Shown one piece after another: positions 38,055 to 49,067 of a DNA stretch of 64,000 bases. The notes beneath the pieces were generated by a model that had not been told where the DNA came from, searched no databases, and saw nothing but the letters and a program-made list of their open reading frames with translations. Made by a program: the position numbers and the translations under genes. The stretch covers positions 248,001 to 312,000 of the forward strand of contig SMMW01000510.1 in NCBI GenBank assembly GCA_004794655.1, given 5' to 3'. This DNA comes from Marisa cornuarietis. Lineage: Eukaryota; Mollusca; Gastropoda; Architaenioglossa; Ampullariidae. Position 1 is the stretch's first letter; every line of letters starts with the position of its first letter.

Positions 38055-38128
<74 letters not shown>
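38055..38128. repeat. (TG)37 microsatellite
   Basis: 74 bp of uninterrupted TG in TMEM135 intron 2. Confidence 0.98.
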
Positions 38129-38131
<3 letters not shown>

Positions 38132-38269
38132 AGTCTGGTTCTTGAACTCGAGAGGTAGATTTCTGTACGAGTTGTAAACATTATTAAGATTGGTAAACTT
38201 AAACACGAGGAGGCTCATTATATCAGATCCTGACATTCCTCTTTAGGTGGATAACTTTTGTGTGATAAG

Positions 38270-38430
38270 TATCGCACATCCTCAACAGGTTCCAACTTCG
38301 TGATATCGTTCACCCACAACATAATAAATTACGTTAACTATCGCTCATCTACAGCAGGTAACATACACTGAATATCGCTCATCTACAGCAGGCGTAAACT
38401 ACGTATTAACCGTCGCCACTTATGCAAACA
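38270..38430. repeat. 34-35-bp minisatellite, four to five degenerate units
   Basis: Units starting TATCG begin at 38270, 38304, 38339 and 38373, with a weak fifth at 38411. The best conserved part is TATCGCTCATCTACAGCAGG, identical in units 3 and 4. It lies in TMEM135 intron 2 beside the (TG)37 array. Confidence 0.75.
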
Positions 38431-39589
38431 GGCCCCATCAGTTGCACGCAGCACTCTGGCGCGGCACTTGCTTGTCCAGAGGTCCACGCAAGGCAAAAGC
38501 GTCGTCGTGAGAGTCCAATGCAACGGCAACTGCAGCCTGGCGCAGAAAGGGGGGCCCTCGGGGAGGGAAGGGATGTGGAGACGCTATCAGATGGCTCCCA
38601 TAGTCACAGAGCGGCCTGTGTGCGGAGATTGCTGGAAGCACTCGGTAACCTTACACTCGACGCCTTTCATCGAGTTTGAGAAAGCAAGGACTGGTCACCC
38701 ATCCCTCTCTACAAGAATCGATTTTCGTCGAGGCCAAGAAAAAAAAGGGGAGGGTGGGGGGAGCGGAATCTGAATTTGCATGCTGGCAAAAGAGCACGCG
38801 CAGGCGGCACGTCAAACGGCTTCTGTCCCTTTACGGCGATGCTCTGCCCCTATTCACGGCCGCCAGACGTGGTCTTCGACCCCTTCGGTCACGTCTCCTT
38901 TCCCTTCCCCTCACCCACACGTCTGGCTTCGGAAAAGCACGTGCACTAAGGTCATCAGAGTAGAAATTTTGTTCTGGGTAAAACTTTCTCCAGTGTCCTC
39001 TTCACTCCCGTTTGATGATCGACCTTGCTTTTGACACTTCTGACACAAGCAGGGGTCTGAAGCTTCCTAGAACTCCAGCCGTCCCTGTCGCGGGGTCACG
39101 GCATTTCTGGCTTGAATCGGTTAATTTTAGACAGACATGGGCCAAGTAACGGCTATGAAACTGAATCTTTTTCCCCTCCATTCCGTGCGTGCGATTTTTT
39201 TCTCTTTTGTTAAAACAAAGAAGTTTTGGCCCTTGCCGTAAAAATCACAAGCGAACGAGATTTTCTGGTGGGGAGGCTCATAACCCTATTCAACAGTCCG
39301 AACAGTTTTCTAAGAAGACTAAACGTCTGAGAATATCCTCCAAGAGTGCTTCCTGCTGGAGGCAGAGAGACGACACGGCCAAGAGGAACACCACTTTAAA
39401 AGAAAGCTCTATGTGAGCAAAAGGGATTGGATGACACTGCACTGTTCGTCCTGGAGACAGTGGTGAAAGTATAGCTTAATGACTAAAACGAAGAAGAAAG
39501 AAGTTATCTGATGATAAACACACCATCTTCAATCCATCCAAAACCACACAGGCAACAACTTAGGGTAAACAAGTCTTCTCAAGCACAGC

Positions 39590-41665
39590 CAACATCATCA
39601 GTCAGTCAGTCGTCTCTTGCCTGGCACCTGGCGTTGGGGGGAGCACATGGATAGACGCGGCAGCTGACAGGGCCCGCCACTCTTGCCTATTTTGGGCGAT
39701 AGTCAGCAGGTCCTGTACAGGACGACCTGTCCAGTCTTTGACGTTCGTAACCCAGTTCTTTCTCTGACCACCGCGGCGTCGGCCACCCTCCAAGGTGCCT
39801 TGAAGGATAGTCTTCGACAAGGTGTCGTGCCGAGTCACATGGCCAAAGAAGACCAGCTTACGTCGCTTGACTGTTGATAGAAGAGGTTCCTGATGTCCTA
39901 CGAGTGTGGCAATCTTGTTTCTTACAAAGTCGTTGGTTTTGTGTTCTTTGTATGAGATCCGGAGCAGCCTCCTCAGACACTTGTTCTCGAATGCCTGGAT
40001 TCTCCTTTCTGTTTCGGCGAGCAGAGTCCACGTGTCACATCCGTAGAGCAGGATCGGCACTACCAGGGATTTGTATAGCCTGTACTTGTTAGTGAACCTT
40101 ATCTTGTGGCTATGCCAGATCCTATTTAGCCTAGCCATTGCTGCTGTTGCTGTTGCGATCCTGATGCGGATATCTTGCGTGGAGCTGCCGTCCTTGGAGA
40201 GGGTGGCTCCCAGGTACTTGAAGCTGCTTACCTCTTCGAGCTGTACCCTGTTCATATAGATCTCTGCTTTGCCGTTGCCATTGATCATAACTTTACTTTT
40301 TTCAGTGCTGGTCTCCATTCCATATGCGTTTGAGCTGTCTGTCAGTCTGTTGGTGAGGTCTTGCAGTTCTTTGTTTGTACCTGCTAACAAATCTATGTCA
40401 TCTGCAAAGCGTAGGTTGCATATTGGTCTTCCGCCGATTGAAATGGAAGTATGGTGGTCATGAAGAGCTTCAAGCATGATGTTCTCCAAGAATATGTTGA
40501 AAAGCACGGGTGATAGGGGACATCCTTGACGTACCCCTACTGTAGTGCGAAAGTAAGCTCCTATTTGGTTGTTGAGCAGTACTGTACTCGTTGAGCTGTT
40601 ATACAGCGCTTCAACAACCTGGACGAGCCCTTCTTCAATGTTGAATTTCCGCATCACATGCCATAGCCCCTCGTTCCAGACTCTGTCAAATGCCTTCTTA
40701 AAGTCAATGAAGTTGTGGTAAAGGTCCCGCTGATGCTGAAGATGCTTTTCAATAAGAAGACGACAGTTGAAGATCTGCTCAACTGTGCTTCTACGTGGTC
40801 TGAAGCCAGCCTGTTCTTCTGCTAGCAGCTCTTCTGCCGTGGTTCTGATGCGGTTCTGTATGACCTTCAGCATGACTTTGCTTGGGTGACTGATAAGGCT
40901 TATGGTTCTGTAGTTCTGACACTGTTTGCTGTTTCCTTTCTTTGGGGGGGGGGTATGATTAGTGACTGCGTCCATTCTCTGGGCCATTCCTTGCGCTCCC
41001 AGACTCTTTGGCACAGGACAGTTAGGGCCTTTGTAGTTGCTTCCCCACCCTGCTTGAGCAGCTCAGCTGGTACATTATCAACGCCTGGTGACTTTCCTCC
41101 CTTCAAACTATGTACAGCTCTTTCGACCTCTTCCCGTAGGACTGGTAGGTCTGCAGGTTCGCTGTCTCTAGTCTGGTTGTTTTGGAGGATGTTGGCGTCG
41201 GTCTTCAGCTGGTAGTTATACAGGTCCTTGCAGTATTCTGTCCATCGGTTGAGTACAGCATTGCCTTCTGTGAGAAGGTGACCATTGCTGTCTTCGATGG
41301 CTGAGATCTTCTGCTGGTCTGTCTTAGTGAGGGTCTTTAGAAGTTGGTAGGCCTTTTTGCTGTCACCTCGTGCCATTCCATCCTCTATATCCTGGCACTG
41401 ATCCTCGATCCAGCTCTCCCTAGCTGCCTTCATCCCTTTCTTAATGGCACAGTTCACTTCTTTGTATTTGGTGGCTGCTTCTGGTTTGGTTTTCTTTTCT
41501 CTCTTCAAGGTCCTCCTTTGGTCACAGAGGTCTAGGATGTCATTCGTGACCCATGGCTGTTTCTTATTCCTATGACGCCCTAGAACCTCCTGGGCTGTCG
41601 ACAGTAACACCTCTGTTTCCAGCGAGGGTGTCTACATCACAGTCCACCAGGTTCAGTGCACAATT
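39590..41665 (-). mobile_element. RTE-like non-LTR retrotransposon, 5'-truncated, nearly intact RT
   Basis: This is a minus-strand LINE of about 2.08 kb inside TMEM135 intron 2, in the same orientation as the gene. It starts in the linker between the endonuclease and reverse transcriptase domains, so the endonuclease is missing. It runs through the whole RT and C-terminal region, and its 3' end at about 39590 carries a short TGAC/TGATGATG microsatellite-like tail. Such tails are usual in RTE-type elements. Four decayed relatives lie elsewhere in the window. The RTE-like label comes from the overall protein pattern and tail; another endonuclease-type clade remains possible. Confidence 0.85.
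39602..41640 (-). pseudogene. LINE reverse transcriptase, split by a frameshift
   Basis: Two overlapping frames make one RT: 41610 to 40900 (linker and fingers, with KGGKSPGVDNVPAELLK) and 41014 to 39602 (470 codons). In the second frame the palm motifs are FIDFKKAFDRVW (about residues 102-113), GVRQGCPLSPVLFNIF (about 160-175) and FADDID (about 203-208), so all three catalytic Asp are present. The C-terminal region has LLYGCDTWTLL and WTGRPVQDLL. The frames meet at ten G (40944-40953), so an indel there explains the break. A second frameshift lies near 41610. Enzymatic function would need the frame mended, so I call it a young pseudogene or an assembly error. Confidence 0.85.
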
Positions 41666-42234
41666 AACATCATAAGCACAATTAACAACAGTGAAAAAAT
41701 GGAAGAGACATTAACACCATTAGAATCATTCTTGATGCATGAAAAAAGCAAGAAAAAAAGTTTTATGTTTAGAGAAATTTATGCTTTTAAAAAACTGTCC
41801 TACTATTGTTATTATCAAGAACTTCATCTACAAAATATATTAATGCCTAGTAAGAGATTCTTACCTTGCCCTTTTTATTACTAAGACCTGAGGACAAGGT
41901 CCTCATCTTTGATTTTAAAAAATGGTCCTCAAAATGATCTTACCTATTCTAACTGATGGTAAAACACAGCAACCAACAAATGCTTCCACAGCATGGTTAA
42001 ATAATTTCTTGCTGTCAGATCCCTTCTCAACATCATGTCACAGAATGTACCTTTTACTGAGGATAAGGAAACAGTCACTGTTGAAAGCAGGGTAAACTTT
42101 GTTCCTTCCATCCACCAGATCAATAGTATCCTAAAGAAGGCTCCAGACATAAATAAGAGAGAGTACTTGTCATCAGCTTAACCCAAGCGATTGGATATTG
42201 GATAGTCTCTTCCTGCTATAATATTTCATACCTA

Positions 42235-42268
<34 letters not shown>

Positions 42269-42734
42269 TTTGCTTTGTGTGGATCTTTTCCAAAATAAAA
42301 TACAGTGGAAATATAAAATTAACCATGGAATACCTTCAAGGATGCTTTGACACCAACCTCTATGAATCCATCACATCTGCCTTTTAAACATCAGTAAGAC
42401 TTCTGTCCAAAGAAAACCTAGCACCCACCCTCTCAAGCAATGTATCCCAGATCTGCATTGTCTTCATATTCTTATCTTGAAAGCTCTACCACAGACTTTA
42501 ATCATAATGTAAAATAACAGAATTGCCAAGATTTGTGTAATATGGCAAGGCAGGAAAACCTAACAGTCACCCTCAGTCCATATATTAACCTGAAGCCATT
42601 TGCGAACATTCAGGCGTCATTTGATCTTAACTCTTTATTGTTTCCTAGACCATATAGGGTCATAAAACCTACAGTGACATGACAACTTTTTGGAATTTGC
42701 TGAACAACCAAGACCAACAAGCAGTAATATTAAT

Positions 42735-42935
42735 AAAGCTCCTTCCAGTATGCAATTCTTTGAGCACTTCAATGATACCCTGCCTAAACCATAAACCATA
42801 AACCTACAGCCATGGATGCTTAACTTTCAAATCACAGACAGTAGAGTTTCCTGATGCTTTAAAAAAACAACTAAAGCACCATAAAGTCTGTGGAGATGAC
42901 AATGTCATAAATGAATTTATAAAATGTGTGGATGA
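42735..42935 (+). mobile_element. Decayed AT-rich LINE fragment (RT fingers)
   Basis: The stretch reads SSMQFFEHFNDTLPKP and then, with frame shifts, LKHHKVCGDDNVINEFIK. This matches the conserved non-LTR RT segment in which a Lys-x-Cys-Gly-x-Asp motif precedes an Asn-Glu-Phe motif. A further possible piece, GVPYDGLCSPLILF, lies near 43496 and resembles the RT QG-x-x-SPLLF motif. It is not part of the RTE-like family described here, has no open frame and is of low certainty beyond the core motif. Confidence 0.45.
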
Positions 42936-44951
42936 TTAGAATCACTGTTAGAAACGAATGATGCATGGAAGAAGTGAAAGAGAGAAAATGAGGGAGGGTT
43001 TATTATTGTGACAGAAAATATGACACCAATGTGAAGATAATATGGCAGATGATAAGAAAAATTGTTGAAAAGAACAAGAAAAAAAAATGGAAATAGAAAG
43101 AAAATGAGAGAGAGGCTTGATTATGATGACAATGTATGAAACCGACATAATAACAATTAATGGTGGAGGTTGAGGAGGTTGGGAGAGAGATATAAACAAT
43201 GATAGAAAAACTGACAGACAGAGAGAGAGTAATTACAAATACTTAATATGATATTGTTTTGCTCAGGTAATCTAAATATATTCTTCATGTCCTTATAAGG
43301 TTGTGAAAAGAATAAAGACTCTTGAAGCTAAGAATTCTAAAGAGTTAAAACTGACATGGCTGTCAAACACCCACACCATGCTGTTTTTGATTAAACAACC
43401 TTGGCACTTTTCGTATCAGAGTAAGATATGTGATTAGAAAACTGACATAGGATGAATGCATTTTTCCCAGTAATCCTATCTCTATAGCCTCTTACAGGTG
43501 TCCCTTATGACGGCTTATGTTCACCATTGATCTTATTTGATGTAAGGAAAACCCTCAAAGCAGTTACATGTGATTTTGATGGGTCACCAGTTTGGGCAAT
43601 ATGATTCAATTCAAACTATCATCTCAAGTGTCTTTCCTTGGAAGAAGAACACAAAATCAAAAGAAAGAAATATCATTCTCTGAGGAAATTTCAAAAGTTA
43701 GAAGTTGTCTCATCCAGCTAACCGTCTATCTAAGATCCTTCCATCAGCTAGATGTTTATCAATTTTGAAACTCATCTACAAATATCCATTTTGCAAAAAG
43801 AAAAAAATAACAATAAATTTAAAACTTTAACTCATTTAGTGCTAATGACACCATGATATGATATTACCTTGTCAGCGATTTTTAGTCTGACTTCATGTTT
43901 GTTGCGGATTTTTAATGTCTATGTGATATGATATCACGAACTAATCTGATGCAGATGTATCTTGAATAATTCTGACTGACTGACGAAAACCAGAAATTGT
44001 GTTCTTCAACCATGGCTGTTATCACACAGAAAGACAACAGCTGCTCTAAAAATCAGAAAAATTTTGATGAACCCCTACATTTCTCTTCAAATGTGTAATA
44101 TCATAATAGCATAAAGGTTACATTTTGTCTTGCATGCTGCCAAAGCTACTCAAATTCTTTTCAGACCATTGTTGCCAAGTGACACTTTCATGGCAAGTGA
44201 CCACATAAAACTGTCACTCTTTTTTATGATCGAGCTGCAAATAGACTAAAAATACAAAAAAATTAGAAACTTGTAAAAGCTGCAAAGGGCGATGGATTCA
44301 TCATTAAAACACACACCTCTTTGCACAATATCTTCAATGCCATCCAAATTGTCATGAAAGATGAGCTATGTGGAGCAACAAATGCATGCATGGCAGATAT
44401 TGCTGTGTATAAACTGTTTTTTGATATAATGTGTCAAGCAATTTGCCTGGTCCAGAAAAAGAAGTCAGTTCATGCACCATTTAATGCTGGCAAACACTCA
44501 ATTTCTGCAAAATCATTTTCCTATGGAATCAAAACATATTTAGCGAATGTGGTATAGCTGCAGGTTAGTGAATACAATACAATGCAGAAGTATTATGTTG
44601 TTTAACCATGTTTCCAACATGCAAATGACATTATCTTATGCCTGGAAATAAGGAAATGTAAAATCAGTAGCAACTTATCCAACACAGAAATCAAATTAGA
44701 CACAAAGTATTGAAATTGCTAAAGTATCAGACAATGTCAATCAACTGTTTAGATGTGCACAAACTTTAATATGAAGCTGACGCAATTTAAAGTTCAGACA
44801 AGCATTCAACTGAGTGAGTAAGTAAGATTTCTTCTGTGTGTGTGTGCATGTGAGCAATCATGTTCACACATTTGTGCATGAGTCTATACAAAAGTGTGTT
44901 ATATCAAAAATAAGCATTACTATTCACCAAAAGAATAAATTTACTGCCTAC

Positions 44952-45079
44952 CTCCATATACAAAAAAGGGCAATAAAAAGTGAGCCATTAACAGTCAGGA
45001 AAAGGCTTGACTGAAGTGTCTCAGGTGCAAATTTCTTTACATAGTAGCTCAAACCACGTTTCCGCAATAGTGCTGTAAT
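44952..45079 (-). CDS. TMEM135: TMEM135 exon 2
   Basis: The exon follows a pyrimidine-rich acceptor ending TTTCAG and begins in phase 0 with ITALLRKRGLSYYVKKF. It continues through ETLQSSLFLTVNGSLF to a hydrophobic stretch ending CIW plus two bases of an Arg codon. This closely matches the vertebrate segment with LRKR, YY, LQS, SFLT-NG and FFCI. The hydrophobic run is expected to be a membrane segment. The donor is GTAGGC (44946-44951), and the 128 bp leave phase 2, which exon 3 completes. Confidence 0.9.
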
Positions 45080-46371
45080 CTGAAATATGTGTAATTGAAA
45101 AGTATTATGGCAAACCTGGTAACTAATAAACACAACATATATTTTCACAAAGGGTAAACACTTTTATAGTTCTACAGAAGCAAATGTCTAAAACAAATCT
45201 GTCTATAGCTAGATTGGTTTCAGAGTATTGTAAAAGAAGTATACATATTTTAAACTAATTCTTTAGCTTGTTAACATTACACCTGGTGTGGTAAAGAAAT
45301 ATATTTTTTTTTCATATTTCATACCTTTTAGGGTGCCACATTCATAATGAACTGGATATTAATGCTACTGGTGCTGCATACAGAGATAAATCATAGGTGC
45401 TAAAGACAATATACTAGATCCTGAAGTGGGTGAATAATATTTTGCTACTCATGCTGAACTGTTCAAAGTAAAACAGAATGGCCATTTTAAAAAGCTTAAT
45501 TAGCAAACAAAAAAACACATGATTATGCAATTACTTCACCTGTATGACTTGAAATAAAAATTAACACAAAAGAATACAGCATTATCCTGTCAAATGCTGA
45601 CTCATTAATAATCTGTGTCATTAATATGCTTTAATAATATGCTGGAAATTAATGTCAACAAATTAGTTTTCATAAGTGCATAGACCATTATTTTATGAAA
45701 CCCATTACTGCTAAATCTTGATAAGAACATAACTAATAATAATAACAATAATAAGATAAAGAAAAGCAAGAGTGCCTTCATAGTAATCATTGCACAAGGC
45801 ATTCACTTAACAGTTCGGTATATATATATAAACCTAATAAAATTTAATTTAGTAAGCTGATTTAATAAATTTTATTTAATAAACTGAGACCAAAATATAT
45901 GAGATCTTTAAAAAAATATGAAAGAATGCATTCAAAACTAATAAAAATCATCTCAGTTGACAGTTCGATCTGACAATTAAGAGTCGTAACATATCTTTTC
46001 GCAAAATGGTGATAATGATCAGTATTACAAACGACAACAATATCTTAAATTTGATTTTGCTTAAATGGCTTAGTTTTTGACGCCACTTGCTTTCTGAAGT
46101 CAATTCCTTTCTATAGTACAAGGTAAACATATATTCTTTAAACTGTGCTAGCAAATTTTATTATGAATCAGAAGTATAAAGCTTTTATAAAACTGAATGT
46201 GAAGAATAATATTATTAAGAATAATATGATAAGGTGTATGATTTTGTGTGTACGTTTTCCAAGCAAAGACTATACTCTTAATACATTATTTTTTTGTCAA
46301 GGATTAAGAATGGATGGCAAGCGACACGAAAGTCGTCTGCTCAAACGACAGTTACTCTGACAACGACTTAC
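45080..46371 (-). other. TMEM135 intron 1
   Basis: This 1292-bp intron, GTAAGT to TTTCAG on the minus strand, is AT-rich. It contains an imperfect AT-rich hairpin near 45835-45890, and I recognised no mobile element or other gene in it. Confidence 0.8.
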
Positions 46372-46518
46372 CAAATACAGAGTTCCATATATTTTTATCG
46401 CTTCCTTGAACACATTTTTTGCGACATCTTTTGTAGCTTGTAAGCAGTAAGGTGTCCAACAATGACCAAGTTCATAACATGTACAGTGTAGGGTCAAAGG
46501 TTTGCTGAAGATCGCCAT
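46372..46518 (-). CDS. TMEM135: TMEM135 exon 1 (first coding exon)
   Basis: This exon encodes 49 residues starting MAIFSKPLTLHCTCYELGHC. It matches the family start, in which a short Met-Ala-x-x-Ser-Lys leader is followed by the conserved Cys-Tyr-Glu-x-Gly-His-x-Trp motif and ends at an (I/R)IYxxLYL stretch. I chose the ATG at 46518 over the in-frame ATG 12 codons upstream because it aligns with the family start and has A at -3 and G at +4. The exon ends in phase 0 at TTG followed by the donor GTAAGT (46366-46371). The Cys-rich N-terminal domain of the family begins here. Confidence 0.9.
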
Positions 46519-46550
46519 AGTGTTGTCCCGCAGCAAAGAGCGATTTTCCA

Positions 46551-46555
46551 CCAAT
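46551..46555 (-). promoter_or_regulatory. Inverted CCAAT box upstream of TMEM135
   Basis: CCAATCAG begins at 46551 on the plus strand, 33 bp upstream of the chosen TMEM135 start codon. This is an NF-Y-type site in reverse orientation relative to the gene. No TATA box is obvious nearby, as is usual for housekeeping promoters. The transcription start is not visible, so the site could be promoter or 5' leader. Confidence 0.4.
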
Positions 46556-47297
46556 CAGATTTTATCAAGCCGTTTGCCGGGGAGAATTTGGTACTCGACA
46601 AAATAACGTTTGACTTTCGCACTTCTGATCAATTATTTTTAAAATCTTGCTTTGTTCTAAGCACAGAGATTGAAAAAGGAAGTAATAATCTCTATATCTT
46701 CATTTTGGACGAGTAATATGAATAGTTGTCAAAGTCTGAGTGCATATCGTCTGCTACTCGAGTCGTACCGGTGTACGCGCCCAGTCGGCCGCGTTTCTAT
46801 GGTGTTGCTAGAGAAGCGAGCGAGATAATCGATGTCACAACATAAAGAACAGCGCAATGTTATGATGCCATCTGTTACGCCTTGTACAGGGTTTTGATCT
46901 ACCAGCCATCTATAAGTTGATTTAAAACTAATAATGTTACACTTGGGTTGCAAGCTCATTCGGATATCATATTTGGCTGAGTTAAAAGGGCGCATTCCTT
47001 CGACTGTTTGTGCTCACGGTTGAACACGTTGGGAGCGAAGTTACCAAGCCAGCTAATAGGATTCGGGAAAAATGGAGGCAAACAAGAGTGCAGAAGATAA
47101 GTAATGAAAGGTAAACAGCGAATAGTTAATGTCTGTTTGCTAGCCTATAAAAACCGCCTTCAAAATATAGATGCTTTTATTACACATCACAGCTGTCGCG
47201 CTTATCTTGGATACCAATCCTGCTGGCACGCTGTGCCCTCACGGACTCTCAGTCTGACACAAGTTTGGCTCAGTTCAACTCGCAAATGCCTGCAATT

Positions 47298-47628
47298 TTC
47301 CATCGTGATGGTGTCGCTTATGTTGTAGTAAGGTTGCATAGAGACTAGAGAGCTAGCGCTTTTCGTCATTACTGGTTAAGAACAGTTTTCAGAATCCAGA
47401 AAGTCGACAGGCTACTGAATGAGAAGGTGAGGATGGGGAGACGAAGAGATTTAATAATAAGGACCACAAGGTAATGGCGTCAGGGCCTGATCGTGTGACG
47501 GTTAGTTACAAGCAATGCCATCATGGTTGTGGCTTAGGTTGTATAGAAGTTTACGACGGTTACACTGTATGCACCTTCAGTTATCACTGGCAAGAAACGT
47601 TTTCAGAATTTTTCAAGTAATGAATTAT
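47298..47628 (+). repeat. Pair of diverged direct repeats (about 105 bp, period about 216)
   Basis: CCATCGTGATGGTGTCGCTT with TGTTGTA and TTACTGGTTAAGAACAGTTT (47298-47400) recur as CCATCATGGTTGTGGCTTAG with TGTATAG and TCACTGGCAAGAAACGTTTT (47516-47628). Similarity is patchy but in order. Confidence 0.45.
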
Positions 47629-47675
47629 CATGGAATAAAGTGGCAGGGACTAGTAGTGAGGTATGGAAGGTAGGT

Positions 47676-47890
47676 GACGTTTGAATGAATCTTCACTTTA
47701 CAAATGCTAATTGCAGCTTATGAAACTGCATGTTACCTCACAAACCACTATAAATTGCGCTAGTGAAACTGACTGAGTTCCGGGTTCTCTAGTGACATCA
47801 CAGTTCAGCGAATTAGGTTCTATTTCTTTGGAATAAATCATGTCATAGTTCGTGTTGTAACAGTTGCCCCTATTGTCCTGAGGTGTCGGG
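47676..47890 (+). repeat. Direct repeat, copy 1 of 2 (about 215 bp)
   Basis: It shares collinear blocks with 48598-48795: TTTGAATGAATCTT, TTATGAAACTGC, ATGTTA/TGTTAT, TGAAACTG, CATCACAGTTC/AGTCACAGTCC, TTGGAATAAATCATGT and TTGCCCCTA. Divergence is moderate. No coding frame is conserved between the copies. Confidence 0.75.
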
Positions 47891-48252
47891 TAGATGGAAG
47901 TTTAATTAGAAACACAAGATGATATCATAATGGGTTGATCACGTTATGTATTATTGCCACATTCATCGTTTATCTTACACATTATTGTTTTTTTACGAGC
48001 AGCGAATAAACATCCGTAAACGCAAACATGTTATTATTTACTGGAAGCGCAATCCCTTCAGTTTCAGTATCTCACAAACATGTATTCTCCCAAAGCACAA
48101 ATGGCTCCTCTTGTACAGAAGACGGTTTACAAGGCTACTATTTAGGAGATGGGATAGTAGGCAATTACAGACTCGCCTCACCTCATCTCTTTTATTTATA
48201 TCATCGCAATTTACTTCTTAGAAAAGCACAGTAAAATAAATGTAATTAAAGA

Positions 48253-48302
48253 TTCTTCTTCTTCTTCTTTTTCTTCTTCTTCTTCTTCTTCTTCTTCTTC
48301 GT
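48253..48302. repeat. (TTC)n microsatellite
   Basis: TTC triplets with one TTT interruption. The minus strand is a GAA repeat. Confidence 0.95.
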
Positions 48303-48597
48303 TTTTCTCCTTTTCTGTCTTATATCAGTTATATGCACACCGCATGGCTCCCTAATGTGTTTTTGATGCTTTTTGCCGAAAGTCGCTTGGTCTTGTATTT
48401 TATTAGAGAAGTGTGCTTGAACATTGCGTACAGAAAGTATTTACTGTGTCATTGTGTTTATTTCACTTTATACGCGTCGACGCTTTGTTCTCTCCTCATT
48501 TTCATCTGTATTGCTATTTTGGTTTGAACGAATGACTGCAAACATTAAATTGTGTTGAGTTTCCCTGAATAAATGGTGTAGATAATTCATGATATGA

Positions 48598-48795
48598 ATG
48601 GTTTTGAATGAATCTTTAGTTACAGTTTATGAAACTGCCTGTTATATCACTAGCCGCGAATTGGTGAAAGTGAAACTGCTACTTTGGCAATGATGTGAAG
48701 TCACAGTCCAGCAAAGACGGTTCCGTATCTTTGGAACAAATCATGTACTAAGCTGTTGCTGTACTAGGTTGCCCCTACTGTCTTAAGAGTGAGAG
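48598..48795 (+). repeat. Direct repeat, copy 2 of 2
   Basis: This is the partner of 47676-47890, about 920 bp downstream in the same orientation. It is shortened by small deletions and ends at GTTGCCCCTACTGTCTTAAG. The pair could be old LTRs of a miniature element or two insertions of one unnamed repeat. Confidence 0.75.
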
Positions 48796-48978
48796 AGAGT
48801 GAATAAAATGGACAAATATTTTATTGATTATGCCATCATTCTATCAATTCCCAATACCCATGATCGTGATTTTCTTGTTCCATTTGCTAACGATGAAGGA
48901 ACTGCAGAAGACGATGCTGGGAGAAAGTGAGAGAGAGAGCCGGAAAATTACAGATAGTCAGACAAACAGGAATATAGG

Positions 48979-48980
<2 letters not shown>

Positions 48981-49064
<84 letters not shown>
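48981..49064. repeat. (CA)42 microsatellite
   Basis: 84 bp of uninterrupted CA, the longest array in the window. Confidence 0.98.

Positions 49065-49067
<3 letters not shown>

Larger units (their letters stand above)
32764..44951 (-). other. TMEM135 intron 2 and its contents
   Basis: This 12.2-kb intron holds the nearly intact RTE-like LINE at 39.6-41.7 kb, a decayed AT-rich LINE piece near 42.7 kb, a 133-bp inverted-repeat element at 35.8 kb, a possible SINE at 34.0-34.3 kb, a 34-bp minisatellite at 38.3 kb and a (TG)37 array at 38055. The part from 41.7 kb to 44.9 kb is markedly more AT-rich than the LINE. I saw no gene other than the host in it. Confidence 0.75.
12321..46518 (-). other. 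TMEM135: TMEM135 gene locus, partial (5' part)
   Basis: This is the span of the recognisable exons of a transmembrane protein 135 orthologue. In animals this is a multi-pass membrane protein of peroxisomes and mitochondria, linked to mitochondrial dynamics and lipid and sterol handling. Four exons read in order on the minus strand match the N-terminal part of the family: the Cys-rich start (CYELGH), the LLRKR...YY segment, the ERK(N/S)R segment and the FRM...RG...NGE segment. Each has consensus splice sites and phases that agree where they adjoin. Intron 1 is 1292 bp and intron 2 is 12188 bp. The following 20284 bp must hold at least one more small exon. The C-terminal half is not identified. 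The family assignment was made from remembered homology, without an alignment. Confidence 0.88.

Noticed and set aside
41944..42150. Candidate TMEM135 exon on the minus strand ending near a GGTAAGATC donor
   Set aside because: The peptide does not match the family, and the true exon 3 at 32671-32763 fits in sequence and phase.
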